A program made the position numbers and the translations under genes. Shown here in pieces: positions 58,381 to 64,000 of a stretch of 64,000 bases of DNA. The notes beneath the pieces were generated by a model that was not told the origin of the DNA, did no database searches, and saw only the letters and a program-made list of their open reading frames with translations. Numbering within the stretch: position 1 is the first letter of the stretch; each line of letters opens with the position of its first letter. This DNA comes from Canna indica (taxonomy: Eukaryota; Streptophyta; Magnoliopsida; Zingiberales; Cannaceae), in the NCBI GenBank assembly GCA_034359265.1, contig CP136898.1, positions 1,428,501-1,492,500 on the forward strand. Direction: 5' to 3'.

Positions 58381-59270
58381 AAAGTGACACGGCATAAAGC
58401 TGCTACACTTACAAAAATTCTTCTTCGCAGTGCTTAATTTGTGACAGGTCCACAAAATTGTTCTATGCATTGCTGGAGACGAAAGTCCTGATTTGATATT
58501 TTTATTCTGTTGAGTTTATCAATTAGCAAGTGAGAGAGAAGAAATGCTATTTGTTGGTAACCAGTCTCCCGCAGTTACATTCTTTGCTCACAATAGTGTC
58601 TCCCTTTGGACTGTGTTCTACGTAGTTGTTGGTACCAGCTAGTGCATGTTTCCCTTGCAGTTTGTGGTTGGAAACTATATTTTTACTGATTGAAATTTGT
58701 TTGGACAAATTATTAACTGCGCCTCGAAGACCACAAAAAAAAAGATGAATTTGTCATTGGTGAAAAGGGCGATAGAGATATATAGTCATTGTATCTTGAC
58801 AGCCAATAGGATCTTCATTGCATGTAAGTGTTGACTTGACTTGAACTGTGTAATTGTAATTCAACAGCCAAAGATTGCTCCTCTTAATGGTAGATGATGT
58901 AGCCAGTGCCATTTTGCTTCATTGAGGCTACGGTAAATGCAAAGAAAGAGTTACTAGTATTATTATCTTTTTGAACTGACACCCACGTCCAAGCTTCTCG
59001 TCATGATTTCTGAAATTTTTGAAACCAGAATTAGATTTTAAAAATCTCTAATTTCATGCTTCCAATCTTAATCTTTTTTTTTTGTAATTAGATTCTTAAT
59101 TAAGCTTTTAATGTTAACTACTAAAAATACAATCAAACAATTTTAGTTGATTTATTGATTTTTGATTAACTACAATAAATTTGAATTAGGTTTCAAGTAG
59201 CTACGTACCATTTTGGATAGAGCACTCGAGTGGATTTAATTTACACAACTAGAGTCTGGAGTGATGTCGA
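58381..59270. other. 3' UTR of the DCN1-like gene and AT-rich spacer
   Basis: The 3' UTR probably runs to about 58.7 kb. No other gene or element was recognised. Confidence 0.45.
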
Positions 59271-59274
59271 TTGG

Positions 59275-59277
<3 letters not shown>

Positions 59278-59314
<37 letters not shown>

Positions 59315-60010
59315 GAATCATAAGCTTCAATTATGTAACAAAAAAAAGAACAAGCTGGCATCTGCATAAAATTCAACATCGGGGAATAAAAAGATACCGT
59401 ACAATTCCCCTTCAATTTTTTTTTAGAGAATATAAAAAACTAAAGTTCATCTTCAAGAACTCGATTGATATTATCGTATTGTATTAGTTTGTATTAACTA
59501 ATCTATATAATATTAGTCTATATTGTACTATTATTATACAGTGTTTGGTTCACATTTGGTTCACATATGTACTTGTCTGCATAGTACTAGTCTTATTGAC
59601 TTATCTATATAATATAATATAATATATAATATAATATAATATATAATATATAATATATAATATATAATATATAATATATATAATATATAATATATAATAT
59701 ATAATATAATATATAATATATAATATATAATATAATATATAATATATAATATATAATATAATATATAATATATTATATATTATAATATAATATAATATTA
59801 ATGTAATGTAATATTATATATTATAATATAATATAATATTAATGTAATGTAATATTATATATTATAATATAATAGTATATAATATAATATAATATTATAT
59901 ATTATATTATATACTATATAATGTAATATAATATAATATAATATAATATAAAAATTATATAGTATATTTTGTCATTAAAAATATTTTATAAATTAAAATT
60001 ATTATTTTTA

Positions 60011-60086
<76 letters not shown>

Positions 60087-60200
60087 TATATACTATATAA
60101 TGTAATATAATATAATATAATATAATATAAAAATTATATAATATATTTTGTCATTAAAAATATTTTATAAATTAAAATTATTATTTTTAATATTTTAATT
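59278..60200. repeat. TA/TAATA microsatellite tract with internal duplication
   Basis: (TA)n at 59278-59310, then a long ATATAATATA-type array (59600-59950), then (TA)n at 60018-60080. A roughly 70-bp block (AAAATTATATARTATATTTT, then GTCATTAAAAATATTTTATA) occurs at about 59949-60018 and again at 60128-60199. The tract lies within a larger AT-rich element, whose right end may be GGTACCAAACGGGTCC (60409-60424). Confidence 0.8.
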
Positions 60201-60446
60201 ATATATATATATATTAATTTTGGTCGTAGATAAAATGAGTATCCAAAATATTGAAAATTTTAGTGCAAGTTAATGAAGAGCTTTGGGAGTGTATTACTAA
60301 TGTACCTTATGACAACTTATGTGATACTATTTTTAGTGCTGGTATTAATTAATACCCTTCTCAAATACTGTATAGTATTATTCTAATACTATACATGAGA
60401 CTTATACAGGGTACCAAACGGGTCCTTAGCTCATTACACATATATC

Positions 60447-60690
60447 ACTACAAGAGATTATGTTTTTAGTGGCAACTAATTATAGCAATAATATAATTAC
60501 TGTTAAATAATTTAGAGAGTAAATATTTTATATCATTTAGCAACTATTATTAAAAATTTCTAATTTTTTTTATAGATTTAGTGATAATTTTTGAATCTCT
60601 TCAACTATAGGTGATTTAATTACCACTAAAAATCCTACAATTAAGTCATTTGATATGCTGCCACATGGAATTAGATTTTTTGATAAATAA
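60447..60690 (+). mobile_element. possible CACTA-type non-autonomous element
   Basis: It begins CACTACAAGAGATTATG, close to the common plant CACTA end CACTACAAGAAA, followed by TTAGTGGCAACTAAT and inverted copies such as TTACCACTAAAAAT (60631). No right end was found. Confidence 0.4.
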
Positions 60691-61255
60691 TTTTGTTAAT
60701 TTTATTATTTAAATAATTATTTAATAATTTCATTTAATAATTTTGTTAAATAATTTAAAAAAGCATAGGCAAAAAAAAAGTAAGTTTTATTTTAAATAAT
60801 TCTTATAACACCGCAAGAAAGGAGGCAAGTGTATCATGAAAGCAGTGCAAAAAGAAACTCCAATTATAAATCAATGAACTGAAACATGATAAAATAACTC
60901 GTCACAGAAATCGCTGATCTAGGATAAAGTTCATCTCATTAACTACTATATCCATGAATCATCTTAGATCGAATCATATATATATATAAAATATGATTTT
61001 TCAGCTTGACACACAAAATGAGGCGACATTCGCCTACTATTTTCAAAATCCGAAGGTCTGATGATGAAACAGACCTCACCAATGAATACAGAACGTCGAT
61101 TATGTGAAGATTTATATATAATTTGAATAGTTTCGCTAACTTTAAGGCATCCAAATAATTATTTAGAATAATGATAAAAATACCTTAATTTATTTAATAA
61201 ATCACTGCTATGAATAAATATAATGGTGTTACAATTAATAAATCAGTAATAAAAT
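60691..61255. other. AT-rich spacer
   Basis: No gene was recognised. Confidence 0.4.
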
Positions 61256-61690
61256 CTTAGCCCTTCATCTAAATATAATTACATCACAGTCTTCCATCTA
61301 ATATGATGCAATCACATCCCTCTATTTAACATGATGCAATTCCAGCCTTACATCTAACCATATGCAATCACCACTCTCCATTTACATGATGAAATCATAA
61401 CCTTACCTCAAATCAGATGCAATCATAGCCCTCTATCTAATCAGATGCAATCACAGCTCTCCATCTACATGATGCAATTACAGTCTTACATTTAACTAGA
61501 TGCAATCACAACCCTCAATTTAACCAGATGCAATCACAGCTCTCCATCTAACATGATGCAATCTTCACCCTCCATCTACATGATGAAATCACAATCTTAC
61601 ATCTAATCAGATGTAATCACAACCCTTCATCTAACCAGATGCAATCACAACTCTCCATCTACACAAGATCAAATCCATGCCCTTCATCTC
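61256..61690. repeat. minisatellite of about 28-bp units
   Basis: About 15 degenerate copies of a unit around CAGATGCAATCACARCYCTC and CATCTAACMWGATG (for example 61500-61528 and 61529-61557). A looser version (CCCTTCATCTCAACC) continues to about 61750. Confidence 0.85.
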
Positions 61691-61749
61691 AACCACTTCA
61701 ATTCAACCCTTCATCTCATCCAAATTAATCTCAACGCTCCATTTCATCT

Positions 61750-62720
61750 CCTCACTTAATCTCTTTATATTCTCCACCTCCTCCCCAACCCAGTCGCCGC
61801 CACAAGTTGCCTCATTTCCCCGGCCGCTGTCGGGCCGCCTGAGACACTGGCGCCGACGCTGGCACCGTCGCCCCGCCGCCACCACGCGGCGGTGGCAGCG
61901 CCTCGCGTAGCTGCCGTGCGTGGTAGCGACTGCCACGCCGGGCGCCGCTGCCTCCGCGGCGCATCACCGGCACCCACAGCCACCGCGGCACCCTGCTGGG
62001 CGCCGCCTCCTTGCACGGTCGGCGCTGGCCGGCAAGATGCACAGGAAGAGGGGGTAGGAAGAAAGAAGAAGAAGGAAAAGAAAATAATATTTTATTTTAA
62101 AAGGGGTAAACAATATGATTCACTTAAGAACGATCGATTCAACTTTCGATCCGATACGAGAAAATGCGTCAAAAATCGATGAAAAACCCCGAAATAGAAA
62201 AACAGCGACATGAGTCAAGAATTGGAGAAAAAAAGATCTAAATCCACTCACCGGATGGAGAGAAAACGGAAGAAAAAGACGCGCAAGATCTTCCCTCGAT
62301 TGACACCGACGAACTCGCGAAAATTCGGCTCCGACTGCTCCTCCTCCTTGACGGCGCCCTCTCTCTCCTCTCCTTTGCCTCGGGTGGCGCGCAGCTCAAA
62401 AACCCCTAGCTGCACACCCTAGGGTCTAATTTATAGACACCGATTGAGTCCAAATGACCAAAATACCCCTACATAGGCTATCCGACTTAAACAACTCATA
62501 ACTCATCCGATCTAACTCCGATTCGAGATCTGATTGCACTGCCAAATTCACCTCGAGACCCTCTATCATCCTAGAATGCTAGATCACAGAGATAAGACAA
62601 ATAAAATTTCCCTAAATTTTTCTATATTAAATGCTTACTCGGGTCTAATCCCGAAGCTTCCCGCCAATCCGCGCTAACTAGGATCCACAGTCCCCCGCTC
62701 AAGAGTAAAATGTTACCATT
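61750..62720 (-). mobile_element. GC-rich block and probable LTR region
   Basis: 61790-62040 is GC-rich and open in several frames on both strands with no recognisable domain. 62100-62720 read on the minus strand looks like an LTR or retroelement leader: CTCAAGAGTAAAATG reversed near 62700, a TATA box CTATAAATTA (62437-62428), then a CCTAGGG leader. It could instead be the 5' end of a host gene. The call is tentative. Confidence 0.35.
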
Positions 62721-62851
62721 AAGATTTTGGATATTACAATTGCCTATTGAAATTTAACTGACAGTCTTGGATCTGATGGTGTCAATGACATACGTGGAAT
62801 GAATATCTTTTCTCTGTAATTAGTTCCACAAATAATCTTAGTTTCAATGAC

Positions 62852-64000
62852 TCAGTTTCCAAGTCTTGTTAACACCAATCGTGTTCCATTACATAATCCG
62901 ACAGATGGATAGATATTTCTTAGCAAAATAATAGGAGTTCCAATTTTTAATGTCGAAGAATGATTATGAACACCAAAATATTTGACGCAGTTCAAGAAAT
63001 CTGGTGTGTGGATCTGATCCAACAAACTCCCTCCAGAATCTGATAAGCACATACTATTTGAGCTCAAAAATCTCGTTGACTGTTTTTGATTTAGAGAAAC
63101 CATATAGTCATTAATCATATTAACCACATTCAGAGTGAGAGCTAATACAACTCTTAATTTGTTGCAAAAATGATAAATTATTGACATTTGTTATAAGCTC
63201 AGGATAAATTACATCAACAATCACAGCAACAGGATCACTTGCATCCAAAATCAAGTTATCATCTGAAATTCGGACTGCCCATAACCATCACCAAGATCAC
63301 CTATCTTTCCGTCATCGATCGATAATATCCAATCCGAAAAACTTTTCAAATCATCTATATTGTCATCAAAATTGTTCACAGTGAGACACATATTTTTCGT
63401 TAGCTTCAGAACTTCACAATCGTCCCACAAGTGAGACAAATTAAGTGCTGCATTAATAATATTTTATCTGCTTTCCTTAGGAATGATAGGTAAAATTTGT
63501 CTGAAGTCTCTCCCAAATACTATAGTCTCCAAAAGGATGATCATTGCCGTTTGGATTCTTAAAACGCATAACATCACACAATGTTCTATCAAGCGCTTCA
63601 CAATAATATCTAAAATTAAGAGAATCAGACTATTAAATTTGTATTTAATGAAATTTAATAAATATATAAATTAACTATATAACTGAATAATACCCATTCA
63701 TCATTGGAGCTTCGTCCCAAATAATTAAACTTATTCTCACCAATAAATCAACCAACAGAGAACCTTGTTTAATATTACAAGTATAATCCTCATCCAGATT
63801 AAGAGAGATCCCAAATCGAGAATGCGCTGTTCTTCCACCAGGTAATATATAGTAAAGATGATATTTCATTGGACGCAACTGTTAGAATAATTTCCCCTTC
63901 GGATCGAAGTGCAGATGCAAGAGTTTTTCAAATAAATATCTTTTCGATTCCACCATAATTGTAGGAAAAAAAATACCTCCATTTTTTCTTTTAACAACAT
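62852..64000 (-). pseudogene. Helitron-type Pif1 helicase, broken and partial
   Basis: The minus strand reads, from the right edge down, LPGGRTAHSRFGISL, the Walker B stretch IIWDEAPMMN (about 63715), a frame-shifted VFGRDFRQILPIIP (about 63500), CEVLKLTKNM (about 63410), YFGVHNHSSTLKIGTPIILL and LCNGTRLVLTRLGN (62895-62855). This is the order of the Pif1-like helicase of plant Helitrons, which unwinds DNA during rolling-circle transposition. The frame is split by stops and shifts, and the N-terminal Walker A and Rep parts lie beyond the window, so it is a decayed copy. Confidence 0.85.

Noticed and set aside
61677..62182. several 70-96 aa frames on both strands in the GC-rich block
   Set aside because: They are Arg/Ala/Pro-rich in every frame, as expected of any GC-rich sequence, with no domain.

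Overview
This 64 kb window is nuclear DNA from a flowering plant. The genes have many introns, the intergenic DNA is AT-rich and full of transposons, and the protein-coding genes (T-complex chaperonin zeta, FAD polyamine oxidase, cytochrome b561/DOMON, DCN1-like) have plant-type sequences. The GC-rich third codon positions of the b561/DOMON gene and the N-terminus of the DCN1-like protein hint at a monocot, but this is an inference and the species cannot be fixed from the window.

Layout. 0-5 kb: AT-rich DNA with a Copia-type LTR and a CACTA-like remnant. 5.7-6.1 kb: a small minus-strand gene for an uncharacterised protein with an EAR-like tail. 7.1-8.0 kb: splice-flanked pieces that may be remnants of an unidentified minus-strand gene. 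9.8-14.3 kb: a decayed minus-strand CCT6 gene with nonsense codons, frameshifts and missing middle exons. 17.9-19.4 kb: a minus-strand cluster of at least six box C/D snoRNA units of the SNORD2/snR39B (plant snoR39BY) type. It lies behind its own TATA and telo-box promoter, and its first unit is fused to a fragment of CCT6 coding sequence. 19.7-35.7 kb: a tandem segmental duplication. Each unit starts with a minus-strand polyamine oxidase gene; the left copy has a 1-bp frameshift and the right copy is intact (470 aa). The units have been expanded by LINE, CACTA and terminal-inverted-repeat insertions. 36-38.2 kb: a decayed transposon with a nested hAT-type MITE. 39.2-40.5 kb: an intact three-exon plus-strand cytochrome b561/DOMON gene. 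42-44.2 kb: a Tourist MITE and a LINE tail. 44.9-58.4 kb: an eleven-exon plus-strand DCN1-like gene whose introns hold a SINE, a Mutator-type foldback, an RTE LINE and two TRIM-like elements, and whose third intron has a GC donor. 59-64 kb: AT satellite, a minisatellite, a probable LTR region, and a decayed Helitron-type Pif1 helicase running off the right edge.

The genes do not form a pathway. The most unusual part is the snoRNA cluster. Its best units carry two guides at once, one against 25S rRNA and one against 5.8S rRNA. The array has grown by internal duplication, and some copies have lost the second guide.
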